The translations under genes and the position numbers were made by a program. The notes under the pieces were generated by a model. The model saw only the letters and a program-made list of their open reading frames with translations, was not told where the DNA came from and made no database searches. Of a stretch of DNA of 64,000 nucleotides, positions 42,589-54,200 are shown piece by piece (position 1 is the stretch's first letter; each line of letters starts with the position of its first letter). The stretch is from Limonium bicolor (Eukaryota; Streptophyta; Magnoliopsida; Caryophyllales; Plumbaginaceae): contig CM041776.1 in the NCBI GenBank assembly GCA_023374045.1, forward strand, positions 315,692,722-315,756,721, written 5' to 3'.

Positions 42589-43620
42589 ATGCATGGAATC
42601 TTTTGCTGCAAAATTTGCATGGAGCCTTTTCCGCCCCCGGTGCTTATTTTAAACGACGTGATGATGTATTATTTGCATCTTCGTCTACTTCGCTCTACCT
42701 TCACTACTACCTCCTCTCCTTGTCTTCAATTCTCTAAAGCTTTACCCACGGTTACTAACCAAAAAGGAGTGGAAGAGTTGGTCGATCAATGTTTTGTTTT
42801 AACCCTTACGGCAGAAGAAGGGGCACTGATGGATATGGATGACTTAGTTGAGCTTGAGTCTTCTCTACCTTTTGATCATTGCTTGATCGCCAAGCGTTTC
42901 CATTCCAGGCGAGCTGATGCAAGTATTCTTGAGTGAACCTTCAGTCTGGCATGGCAAGCTGGTAACGTGCTTAACATTCTTTAGGATTCAATTTATTACT
43001 CTTCCAATTTAACAACCCACAATTTATGAGGGAAATCAGAGAGCGCGGCTCGTGGTCCTTCGATGGTTCCTTAATTAACGCGCTTAAGGTGCGTTCTTTA
43101 GGATTCAATTTATTTCTCTTCCAATTTAACAACCCACAATTTATGAGGGAAATCAGAGAGCGCGGCCCGTGGTCCTTCGATGGTTCCTTAATTATTTTTT
43201 GTGTGGGTCGATAGATCGAAATCGCCCCGAGACCATCTTTTTCAATGGGTGCCATGTTGGGTGCATGTGCATGATGTCCCTTTTGTCTTTTACCATGAGA
43301 AATCTGCACGTCGAGTTGGTAACCGTGACGGTAACCGAATTGGAAGATTCTTGGAGTTTTGGGGAAATGGAGGGAGGCACGTGGGATCTTTTTTGCATAT
43401 TAAGATTGAACTCGACGTGCTTTGTCCACTACTGTGCTATGTAACGGTTACTCTGCATGGTGAGCCCACCATTCTAGAGTTGTCTTATGAGAGATTGCCT
43501 TTTCTCTGCTTCTATTGGGGTCTCCTATTACATGCATCGCGTGAATGTCCTGAACGTCGTGAAGTGGGAACTTTAGGATTCCCTTATAGACAGTGGCTTA
43601 GAGCAGGGAGTGAAGGTTGA
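42589..43620 (+). pseudogene. LINE ORF1: DUF4283 and zinc-knuckle region
   Basis: Nucleic-acid-binding gag-like protein. Segments: KGVEELVDQCFVLTL (near 42765), then MREIRERGPWSFDGSLI (a typical DUF4283 phrase), PCWVHVHDVPFVFYHEKSAR and YERLPFLCFYWGLLLHASRE near 43485. The last is the CCHC zinc knuckle, but the second Cys of the C-x2-C pair is Trp here (C-F-Y-W-G), so the knuckle should not bind zinc. A ~118-base tandem duplication (42975-43195) and a stop at the second copy break the frame. Confidence 0.8.
42975..43195. repeat. 118-bp tandem duplication inside LINE ORF1
   Basis: The block from TTTAGGATTCAATTTATT to GATGGTTCCTTAATTA occurs twice, at about 42980-43078 and 43098-43196, with only two or three differences. 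It includes the MREIRERG coding text. Probably a private duplication in this copy. Confidence 0.9.
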
Positions 43621-43813
43621 GGGAAAATGCGGGTTGAAGCTGTTAGGGTAGGCCCTTATGATAAAGCTACACCCAAGGAGGCATGGAAGTACTACGGAGA
43701 CAGGCTGTTGGAATGGACTTGGGGGTGGTGTGGCCGGTCCTTCAGATGTGCGAGTGGCTTCCCGAGTCGAGGAGGATCGTTGCTCTAACTGTGGCCTACA
43801 CTATAGTGAGTAG

Positions 43814-45096
43814 TTGGATCCGATTCTTCTGCAATGGACTCCATCGGGTGAAACTTTGGTAGATGGACGAAAATGCCGTATTGGTTATCTGGAGAATAAT
43901 TGTACATTGGATGAATTGATTGACATGCAGCAGCTCTCTAATCCTAGCAAAAAAGGTCGAGGAATTTCTACATCAGCAGCTACTTCTGATGACAAAACGC
44001 AGATGATAGAGGCAACCTTGGGGGGAGTCCCAGGGCCGCCTATCACAATAAATTGCTTAATCCTGAACTGCTGGGGATTGAGTGACCCCCGCGCAGTTCG
44101 TTCGGCCATAGATTTGGTCTGTGGAGAGTCACCCAACTTGGTATTTCTGTTTGAGACCAAGCTTTCTGTAGTAGAAATGCGTCGTGTAGGGAACCAGCTG
44201 CATGGTTACTTTGGGTTGGCAATGGATTATGTGGGATATTCGGGGGGAGCTTCGGCTTTTTGGAGAGATAGCCTATCGGTCCAGTTGTTTTCCTCATTAA
44301 CCAAACATTTAGATTTTCTGGTCCAGGATCCAAGGGGTTTTCTATGGCGGTGGATGAGTGTATATGGGTGGCCTTCCCCTGCTGATCGTTGGCGTACTTG
44401 GCATCATTTGCGAGATCTGGCGCGCCTCTCAAATGCTCCATGGCTGCTTTGTGGAGATTTAAATGAAATTTTGTCTATCTTAGAGTATCGAGAGGAAGGA
44501 GTGCGCAGTATGGCGCACATTCAAGCCTTTTGGAGTTGTGTTGCAGACTGTGGCTTGGTGGACCTTGGATATGTTGGTGAGCGATTTACATTTACAAATC
44601 GACAATGGGGAAAAGGTAATGTCTGTAGTCAACTTGATCATTTTCTGGGAACTCAGCAGTGGCTTGAACTTTTATTGGAGGCACGAAATTTTCATCTACC
44701 TTGGGGCCGCTCTGACCACCGACCCTTGAAGCTGGTATTGGACTTGGGCTGCCCAAAACGACGGTCTTTTTTGTGTTTTGAAAATTTTTGGGCCGGTGAT
44801 CAGGGCTGTCGGGCAATAGTTCATCGAGAATAGGGTCAAGCCTCTTTTGGAGAATCGGGTTATATGCATAAGGTTGAACACTGTGGTAGGGCTTTATGGT
44901 GATGGGGACGGGAAAATATTAAGGAGGAGATAAAGGGGATTAAGATTATCCGGTCAAATTAGCCTCAATCGAAGGGCAATTACCAACTGAGCAAAATTTA
45001 AGGAGATGGAGAGCTTTGAATCGTGACTTGGATCTGCTTCTCGATCGACAGGAGGTTCATTGGCAACAACGTTCTCGCCAAATTTGGATTCGTGAA
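43814..45096 (+). pseudogene. LINE ORF2, 5' part: AP-type endonuclease
   Basis: The endonuclease nicks target DNA to prime reverse transcription. Landmarks: LILNCWGLSDPRAVRSAIDL (near 44060), FLFETKLS with the metal-binding Glu, RWMSVYGWPSPADRWRTW, WLLCGDLNEIL, FTFTNRQWGKGNVCSQLDHF and the catalytic SDHRPL near 44715. The frame is open from 43814 to 44833, then hits a stop and decays up to the insertion point at 45096. The first ~75 residues are the low-similarity linker before the endonuclease. Confidence 0.9.
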
Positions 45097-47524
45097 TGAA
45101 ATACCACAAACTAATAAAACATGGATTAAACATCTAATCACATTAATTAAGGCCTAAACATGCCTTAAAAGTCAATTGAGAACAACGATGGTCAACACAA
45201 AGCAAGATATTGCACCCTTTGACTGTTTAGGGTAAATACATACCCAAATGAACTTATTAGGACCTAAAATTTTTTCCTAAGCATATTAACACATAAATAA
45301 ACATACTAAAATCATTGGACAACACTCCAACACAAAGAACAAGCATTTATATGCTTCAAGGTCAAGTAGGGCAAAAATGTGCTCTAAGAAACCTTAAAGG
45401 TTTTATGACCTCCAATTGATATAAAATTGGGTCCCTAATATCAATTATCATGCAAGTAACACAATGAAACCGTTATCAAAGAAAACAAAGCTCAGAAACA
45501 CCTTGTGACACAAAATGTGCGCTAAAACACCTTAAAGCACATTTTTGTGTATGAGCTCTAAGATAATGACTTTTGTCACTTTAAAGACTATATTACATTC
45601 TTTATATCATTTATGTGACATGATAGACTATATTATAAAGTCTAAATAAAAGTTTAAAAATAAAATCAAAATGGGTGATTTTGGGTGAATAGTACACAAA
45701 ATAACATTTAATTACTTAGTTTTAACCATGGTCAAATGTCATCCATTGACTTGACCATCCATTGCTGCCTCATTTAGGCTGTCATACCCACCCATTAAGC
45801 AACCTAAATATCTAACAATGAGTCATCTAATTACTATTCAATAAAGTAGTAAACATTACCTTATAAGCTTAATTCTTTCTCTTTCCTCTCATTACTTTCT
45901 TCCCAAATGACACCAAGCATCTTCATCCTCTCTTTTGCTTCTCCAAAACCGTAGGAACTCATCAAATTCAGAAGAGAACACCAATTGACATAGGTAATCT
46001 TATTAAGCCATTTTATGTTCATTCTCTTCACATTTCTTTCCTCTTTCCATGGAGCTAAGCATCAACCATTTCCATCCATGGTTCTAGGTTGTTTTGGAGG
46101 TTAAAAGAAGGGCAATTCTCGGCTGTAACAAGGGAAGGAGGTGGATAATTCTAAACTTGTTCTTAAGGTATAAAAATGTGCTTTAAGCACTTATATCTTG
46201 TTTCCTTTCGTTACCAGTTGTAAAGCTTTGTTCCTTAGGCTTATTATCTTCTTCTTAACATACTTATTCAGTTGGTATATCAAGATCTTCAAGGAATAGC
46301 CAAATCCATGCCAAAAACACAATTTTTGGCATTTTAATCAAGGTGAAAATTAGCCATCTTCTTAGCTGATTTATTCCGGTTTTAAAGCTTGATTTAGGAG
46401 ACCTTTTGATGCTCTTGTTCTTCTATAAAAACAGGCCGAATAACACCTTAGCTTGCCTTGTTATTTTAAGGTAAATTTTACCTTGAAAATATACATTAAA
46501 TACTTCTTATGGTTAGCTCTTGTTTGGAGACTAATCATGTCTTAATTGCTGCTTGAAAACATGTAAATAAAGCTGTGGAAAATTTATCTCCAAACAGCCG
46601 AGGCCAAACAAGGCCTAAACTTGGCAAAAATAAGGTATAAATCACTTAAACCTTCACTTGGTATATTAATATGTGCTTATACATATGTTTATACATATGC
46701 CGTGAGTGAATATGGTTATTAAGGTCTTATTTTGACCTTAGGTGATTAAGGAATAGTTTAGTAAATTTATCTAAGTAATTAATTAACATAATTGTCAAAT
46801 TTAAGACATTATATGGAAAATTGGTATATATGGAAAACTATGTGGTAAGGCCGAGAGTTTAAAGCATTTTTGGGCATTTGTGTGTAATTTATTTTATAAG
46901 CTAATGTTTGTAATAAGGCCATGTACTTTAGGCCATTCCATTTATGTATTTATAAGGTTTTATTTAAGTTTAGGTAATAAATATATATTACCGTAAAGAA
47001 TAGGGGTTATACCATAATTAAATTAAATTTGGGGGCTATATAATAATAAAGCCGAAAATTAGAGGTTAAAAGGATTTAAAATAAATATTATAAGATTTTG
47101 TAAGTTTTGGGGTTAAATGGTAATTTCTGGAAAATATGGGTACAAACCGTAATATATGGAAATTGATGGTCAAGGAAATATTAAGGAGGTCAACCTTGAC
47201 CATATGGTAGGTTTTGACCAAATTAGATAAGTTAAATAACTTATTTAAGGTTTTATAATAAGATAAGTATTTAATTTTAACATTTTTATAACATATGTAA
47301 TAAATATGTTATTGATAAGTGCAAAACATATAGACTTATTAAGGTATAATCACCTTATAATTTGTAGCATTTTTAGTAATGTTTCTCACTTATCTTGGGT
47401 TTTTCCTATAATTATGTTGTTGTATTAACTAATATATTATGTGTTAAAATGTAGGAAAAATGCCAAATAACACATATATTTATAGGGATTAAACAAGGCA
47501 AGTAAAATGGCACGTAGCAGTGGT

Positions 47525-47790
47525 GTCCGCCCCTGCAACGCCTAGGGTTAGGCGGACAACACTAAGAGCTAACCGCCCCTGCAACCGCGTCTCATTAGGC
47601 GGACGTGAGAAAGAGGAGACCGCCATGCAACCGCCTTATATTAGGCGGACGTCACTCAAACCCCATGCGGACGTGACTCGTGAAGACAAGGGTGTGCAAC
47701 CGCCTTATATTAGGCGGACGTGAGATGTGGACGTGAGACAAGAGGAGGACGTCCGCATGAAATAAAGCGGACAACCATGCGGACACGTGT
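47525..47790. repeat. GCGGAC/GTCCGC motif cluster in the LTR
   Basis: About a dozen GCGGAC or GTCCGC hexamers, many as TTAGGCGGACGT, and repeated CAACCGCCTTATATTAGGCG. The cluster recurs in the 3' LTR (51297-51565), and further copies lie at 49352-49480 in the internal region. Confidence 0.85.
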
Positions 47791-47950
47791 AAATTTCCAG
47801 ATCTGGAACGGGTTATCTTCTTCGCCGACATCTGCCTTATCCATCTACTCCGCCCACGCCTACCTTAATTTCCTCACGCGTCTTCAGCTCTGTCCCCTGC
47901 AATTAATGAGCAATCAATGCTCTTCCTTCTCCTTCCTTCCTCTCCTTCTC

Positions 47951-47960
47951 CTATATAAAC
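47951..47960 (+). promoter_or_regulatory. LTR TATA box
   Basis: CTATATAAAC in a CT-rich context of the 5' LTR, about 950 bases before its end; the same box is at about 51730 in the 3' LTR. It places transcription start near 47980. Confidence 0.65.
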
Positions 47961-48905
47961 ATACGTACCTTCTGCTCTCATTAACACATCCACGACACAA
48001 CACATCCACCACCCAACATACCACTTCACCACACATCACACGTTCATCCCATTTCTCTTCTCCCATCTTCTCCATTTTATTTATTTTACATTCCACCATA
48101 TCCACCTCTAGTCCTACGTATACAAAATAGCAGAGCGAATGCAGGAGTGACTACAAATGATTTCTATTACTCTTGTTTCTGTTTATCTATTTAATATGTT
48201 AGGCTAGAATATTTATACTCTCGGAATGGTTATTATGTGTTTGTATTAATTATGCAATATTTTTACTGGTTTATTTAAATACAGTTTGTTACGATTAAAG
48301 GTTATCTCGCACCTTTTTAATAAATGTCATGAGTTTATTAAATTGCTTTACTAAATCTATTTCTAATATGATCGGTGACATATAGATAGGTTAATTAAGT
48401 CGTAAAATTGGAGGAAACTTATTTTCATCGTTTAAGTTAGTACTCAGTTGCAAGAATAAAATTCCTCATACTCCTCTGCCGTCCACCAGTGGGTGCTTGA
48501 GTTTTCATCGGACCTTGCATATCTGGAACGAGTTCTTATGAGTTTTCATCGGACCTTAAGATAAAAACAGGAATCTTGCCAAATTATTATATTAAACCAG
48601 TAGAGATAGCATAATTAAGCAGATTATATAACCTGACCCAGAGTCCGTTTAATTTATCTATTTACTTAGTTTATTTTATCTTTCCTTTTTATTTATAATA
48701 CAAGTCAATTAATCCCCCTTTTTGTGACACGCTTAGGTACTATAATATGCACATTAGTCCCAAGGTTCAATATCCGGTTGCTTACATTTCACTATACTAC
48801 CACGACCGGATTTGTTTGCAGCCTGACGTTTATTTTGAGTTTTTTTAATTTCTTTTCTTTTATTTTACACCAGTTTAACTACTCACGATAACACATTCTG
48901 CAAAA

Positions 48906-48923
48906 TGGCGCCGTTGCCGGGGA
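48906..48923 (+). promoter_or_regulatory. Primer-binding site, tRNA-Asp type
   Basis: TGGCGCCGTTGCCGGGGA lies three bases after the 5' LTR. It matches the complement of the 3' end of plant tRNA-Asp including CCA, a primer commonly used by plant Ty3/gypsy elements. Confidence 0.9.
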
Positions 48924-51085
48924 CTAGATTTATTCTAGTTCCTAAGCCCGGATTATTCACCTGTTTAATTATAATATTATGTTCTCTTATTCTGTTAATA
49001 TTATGTCCATAATATTTTGTTTATTGTTTATATTAATATTATTATTTTGTTTTATATTATATTTGTTTTAACCTAACTTCTAACATTTTAATCTAACTTC
49101 TAACATTTTAATTTTATGTAATCTAATTCCTAACGTTAATATCTGTCAACTAATTACTAACATTTAATTTTCTGTAAATTAACTTCTAACTTTTAATTTT
49201 ATGCAATCTAACTACTAACTTATAATTTATGTCATCTAACTACTAATATAATTTTATGTCATATTTACTACTAACTATTAATTTATGACATTTTTATATG
49301 TTGTTGTTTAAATAAGTATAATCAAAATCAAAAAAAAAACGAAGCAGCAGGCTGTCCGCCTCCTGTCCGCCTCAGCCAACGCGGACGACACTGAAGCCTA
49401 CCGCCCCCGTGTCCGCCTCATTAGCCGCGGACGCCAATAAGGCGTGTCCGCCTTGTCCCGTGCGGACGTCCAAGCGGACGCCACCGATTCAAAAAAAAAG
49501 AGAGGCTTCGACGACACGTTTCAAATAATGTTCTTCCCCAGTTCCCCAATTCTGCTCCAGCTTGACCCGAAGAGAAGACCAAAGCGCGCGACTAGCCCCA
49601 GCTCTCAACTGCTCCAGCATCTTCAATTCTTTTCGTTTTTGTTATATTTCTCTGTTGTTTACTAACATTTTGTAGACTAATACTGTTTTAACCTTGTCAA
49701 ACTTTTGTTACATACAGGAAGGTAACAGTTCAGTTTACTTTATGTTTATATTTTATGCAATGATTTATTATTTATGCTTTATTATTTATGCTTTTCATAT
49801 TATTATTTTCTTTTGCTGCCACTTCAGTTCTGCTGGCTATATATGATTTTCTTTTCAGAATAAATTCTATATTCGAACATATAGCTGAACTCGCCTATGG
49901 AAGCAACCTCAGTTGCTTTAGGAATTTCGATATCTTCGGTTGAACACTTGCGTGAACTTAAGTGTGAGGAACGTCTCACCCCTACCAAAGCTTAAGTGTG
50001 AGGAAGGATACCTTCCTCAATCTACGATACAAGGGGAGTTTCAGTTCTTCCTTTATTATATTCATGTTCAACCTATATGAGTTTAATCCTTTATGAATCT
50101 GTCATATTTTGAAAGGTCATTTTCTTGAATTTAATTCTGAACAATGAGGACATTGCTCCTCTTAAGTGTGAGGAAGGAGAGACCTTTCCCTGAAAATATG
50201 ACAGTTGTTCGATAATGCCACACTCGCTTTTTGCTACTCTAAACTGCCTAATAAAAAAAATGATGAAAAAAATAAGATAAAATAATTGTAGAAGTGTCTG
50301 AAATTATGTCAAGTGACAACTGAAAGATAGTTTTATTTTAAGGAGTTTGTATAAAATTATTTTCCATCAAAATACTCTATTTTTACTCAAAATATGATAG
50401 ATCTGCTAATTGTAAAAACCAATTTAGTTTAGCTTGGGATTATGGAAATATGTGGAAAGTAAAGGAAAGAAAAGGATAAAGACAAGGTACTCCACTGTTT
50501 ATGAATTTTTCTAACCAAAAAACAGGCCTCGTCTATCCGGTTATTAAGTTCTTTGGGGTGCTTTAACACCTATCTACCTAAGGTCTCGTGACCTGGGATA
50601 GAAGACCCAACACTGCTACAAGGATAGAGAGAAAAGTCTGGGGTACAGAAAAATAATGCAATTAAAAAAATATATAATAATAATAATATGTGCTTTGTAT
50701 ATACAATTTGCACATTCAAAAAAAAAGATGTAAATAATAAATTGCAATTTATATTTATAAACATGAGTACGTGGTGTTGAAAGGTATTGCGGAATAAGGC
50801 ATTACTTCACATCCCTTGTCATCCCGGGTTAGAGAATTGAAATTGGTTGGAAATCCTAGGTTAATCTAACTTGTTTTCTGCAGTCTAGTTTTTCTATGCT
50901 TTTATTAAATTGTTCTTCTTCACTGTTTATGAAAACCTACTTCTAAGAGCAGAATTATTCTTTCAATTGTCACTTTGTCTAAATTTCCTTATGCACTTAT
51001 TTAATCTTGTTTTAATTTTATGGCTTAGAGATAATTATATTCCTTATTTGCTTGAGGACAAGCAAAAGTCAAGTGTGAGGAAGTT

Positions 51086-52687
51086 TGATAAGTGCAAAAC
51101 ATATAGATTAAGGTTTAATCACCTTATAATTTGCAGCATTTTTAGTAATGTTTCTCACTTATCTTGGGTTTTTCCTATAATTATGTTGTTGTATTAACTA
51201 ATATATTATATGTGTTAAAATGTAGGAAAAATGCCAAATAAACACATATATTTATAGGGATTAAACAAGGCAAGTAAAATGGCACGTAGCAGTGGTGTGT
51301 CCGCCCCTGCAACCGCCTAGGGTTAGGCGGACAACACTAAGAGCTAACCGCCCCTGCAACCGCGTCTCATTAGGCGGACGTGAGAAAGAGGAGACCGCCA
51401 TGCAACCGCCTTATATTAGGCGGACGTCACTCATCCAACCCCATGCGGACGTGACTCGTGAAGACAAGGGTGTGCAACCGCCTTATATTAGGCGGACGTG
51501 AGATGCGGACGTGAGACAAGAGGAGGACGTCCGCATGAAATAAAGCGGACAACCATGCGGACACGTGTAAATTTCCAGATCTGGAACGGGTTATCTTCTT
51601 CGCCGACATCTGCCTTATCCATCTACTCCGCCCACCGCCTACCTTAATTTCCTCACGCGTCTTCAGCTCTGTCCCCTGCAATTAATGAGCAATCAATGCT
51701 CTTCCTTCTCCTTCCTTCCTCTCCTTCTCCTATATAAACATACGTACCTTCTGCTCTCATTAACACATCCACGACACAACACATCCACCACCCAACATAC
51801 CACTTCACCAAACATCACACGTTCATCCCATTTCTCTTCTCCCATCTTCTCCATTTTATTTATTTTACATTCCACCATATCCACCTCTAGTCCTACGTAT
51901 ACAAAATAGCAGAGCGAATGCAGGAGTGACTACAGATGATTTCTATTACTCTTGTTTCTGTTTATCTATTTAATATGTTAGGGTAGAATATTTATACTCT
52001 GGGAATGGTTATTATGTGTTTGTATTAATTATGCAATATTTTTACTGGTTTATTTAAATACAGTTTGTTACGATTAAATGTTATCTTGCACCTTTTTAAT
52101 AAATGTCATGAGTTTATTAAATTGCTTTACTAAATCTATTTCTAATCTGATCGGTGACATATAGATAGGTTAATTAAGTTGTAAAACTGGAGGAAACTTA
52201 TTTTCATCGTTTAAGTTCATACTCAGTTGCAAGAATAAAATTCCTCATACTCCTCTGCCGTCCACCAGTGGGTGCATGAGTTTTCATCGGACCTTGCATA
52301 TCTGGAACGAGTTCTTATGAGTTTTCATCGGACCTTAAGATAAAAACAGGAATCTTGCCAAATTATTATATTAAACCAGTAGAGATAGCATAATTAAGCA
52401 GATTATATTAACCTGACCCAGAGTCCCGTTTAATTTATCTATTTACTTACTTTATTTTATCTTTCCTTTTTATTTATAATACAAGTCAATTAATCCCCCC
52501 TTTTTTGTGACACGCTTAGGTACTATAATATGCACATTAGTCCCACGGTTCGATATCCGGTCGCTTACATTTCACTATACTACCACGACCGGGATTTGTT
52601 TGCAGCCCGACGTTTATTTTGAGTTTTTTTTAATTTCTTTTCTTTTATTTTACACCAGTTTAACTACTCACGATAACACATTATGCA
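51086..52687 (+). repeat. 3' LTR of the LARD-like element
   Basis: 1602 bp, starts TGATAAGTGCAAAACATA and ends ATTATGCA. Small differences from the 5' LTR include TAGATTAAGGTTTAATC against TAGACTTATTAAGGTATAATC near the start. Confidence 0.95.
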
Positions 52688-52692
52688 GTTAT

Positions 52693-54200
52693 TACCCAAA
52701 GTTAAGGGTGTATAATGGTATTATAAACACCCATGGGCTATTAGGAATTTTTAGGAATTTATTGGGTTGATTTTGGAATTAAAATAAACTATATGTGTAT
52801 AATATATAGTTATTATGTCATCATGACACTTTAGATAAATATATGTGGTAGAATAGTAAATACCGAGATTATAAGGGTTAGGAATGATATTTATAACCCT
52901 TTGGTGGAATTTGGTGATTTTAAGAATAATATAAGAGTATTTAATAAGATATATGTATAATATATAGTTTTAATGGTATGATAAAACTATATGTTATAAG
53001 TTGGGCCAAATGGCAATTATAGAAACTTGGTGGGTTAGAAAAATAATATAGAACAGCTAGGGTCTGTTCGCAATTTTTAAAATATATAACCATAGGTTAT
53101 ATTAATATTAAGGTTTAAAATGTTATAATATATGATATATATATATATAACATAACATTATATAAGTGGTCAAATTGTAAATTTGTAAAGTTAAAGGGGT
53201 TGGAAATTGATTTAAAACAGACAAGGGTCTGTTCGGTAATTTCCAAATGTAAAACCATAGGTTATACCATTTTATAAAGTTAAAAATGTTATATTATATG
53301 GTATATATAACATGGTATAAATTATGGGGTGATTTTGTAAATAAAGAAAACTATAGGTTATGGAAAATAATAAGATTTAAATGTATATGCCTATGCGGCA
53401 TTAAATATAGTTTTGTATAAAAACTATAGGTTATAAGTTTAAAGGAAATAAAAATATCATATTATATGATATTAGTATATGGTATAACATTATATAATGT
53501 TATGTGGTCAAAATAGAATTTAAATAAAATAAAGGGCTGTACCGAATTATAAAAAGTTAAAAAAATGAATTTTAGACTATGGTCTATAATGTTATGAATG
53601 TTATAACAATTATATGGTATTAATGGGATTTAGATGGAATTAATATAAGTGAGGATATTCACATTAAATAATGTGATAAATTATAAATAAATAAGATTTA
53701 TAAACTAAGGTATATATTGAATAAATCTTAGGAGTTGTAATTATACAACATAAAATGTTACATAATATTAGGATAATAATCTTAATATAAGTTGTATAAA
53801 TATAATACAATTAATGGGAATTATCATCTCATATAAGATGATAAAATGTAACATATGATATAAGAGTTTTACAACTCATGGAACTTACCTATATGGTAAA
53901 TATATACATATACAAGAATAATGTATATAAGGATGGATATATATTATGGTTGGAAACCATATAATATAATGGTGGTGGTTATTACATGAAAATAGTTACA
54001 AACTATAAGTTATAAGTTTTTGAATGGAAATATAGTTTACTAAAGGTAATGGATTATATAATACAATGTATTATAATGGATGGTGGGAAAAATAATACAA
54101 TATAATAAAATCATGCATGCATTCATGCAACTATAGGTTATATACCTAAATTCAATAATGGATAAGATTAAAGTAATATAACGAATTAAACTTAACAGTC
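52693..54200. other. AT-rich right arm of the outer LTR-type element, no gene
   Basis: Sequence of the ATTATATGGTATAATATAT kind throughout, with ACTATAGGTTATAAG-type phrases recurring (53340, 53425, 54000, 54130). No coding potential. Confidence 0.6.

Larger units (their letters stand above)
47313..48902 (+). repeat. 5' LTR of the LARD-like element
   Basis: 1590 bp, starts TGATAAGTGCAAAACATA and ends ATTCTGCA. Contains GCGGAC/GTCCGC repeats (47525-47790) and a TATA box at 47951 (CTATATAAACATACG), with a CT-rich leader upstream. Nearly identical to 51086-52687. Confidence 0.95.
47313..52687 (+). mobile_element. Non-autonomous LTR retrotransposon (LARD-like), 5.4 kb
   Basis: Complete element: two LTRs, primer-binding site, polypurine-like stretch (AAGTGTGAGGAAG at 51071-51083) and perfect GTTAT target duplications at 47308-47312 and 52688-52692. 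The 2.2-kb internal region carries no gag or pol; its open frames have no motifs. An AAGTGTGAGGAA motif recurs at about 49959, 49992, 50164 and 51071. LTRs differ by a few percent by eye, including small indels, so the insertion is fairly recent. It would need proteins from an autonomous relative. Confidence 0.93.

Noticed and set aside
47520..48130. Frames with repeated PPYIRRTS text as proteins
   Set aside because: They arise from the GCGGAC DNA repeats in the LTRs and occur in both LTR copies; repeat translation, not a gene.
49444..49665. gag remnant in the LARD-like element
   Set aside because: The 73-aa frame has no capsid or zinc-knuckle motif and starts within the GTCCGC repeats.
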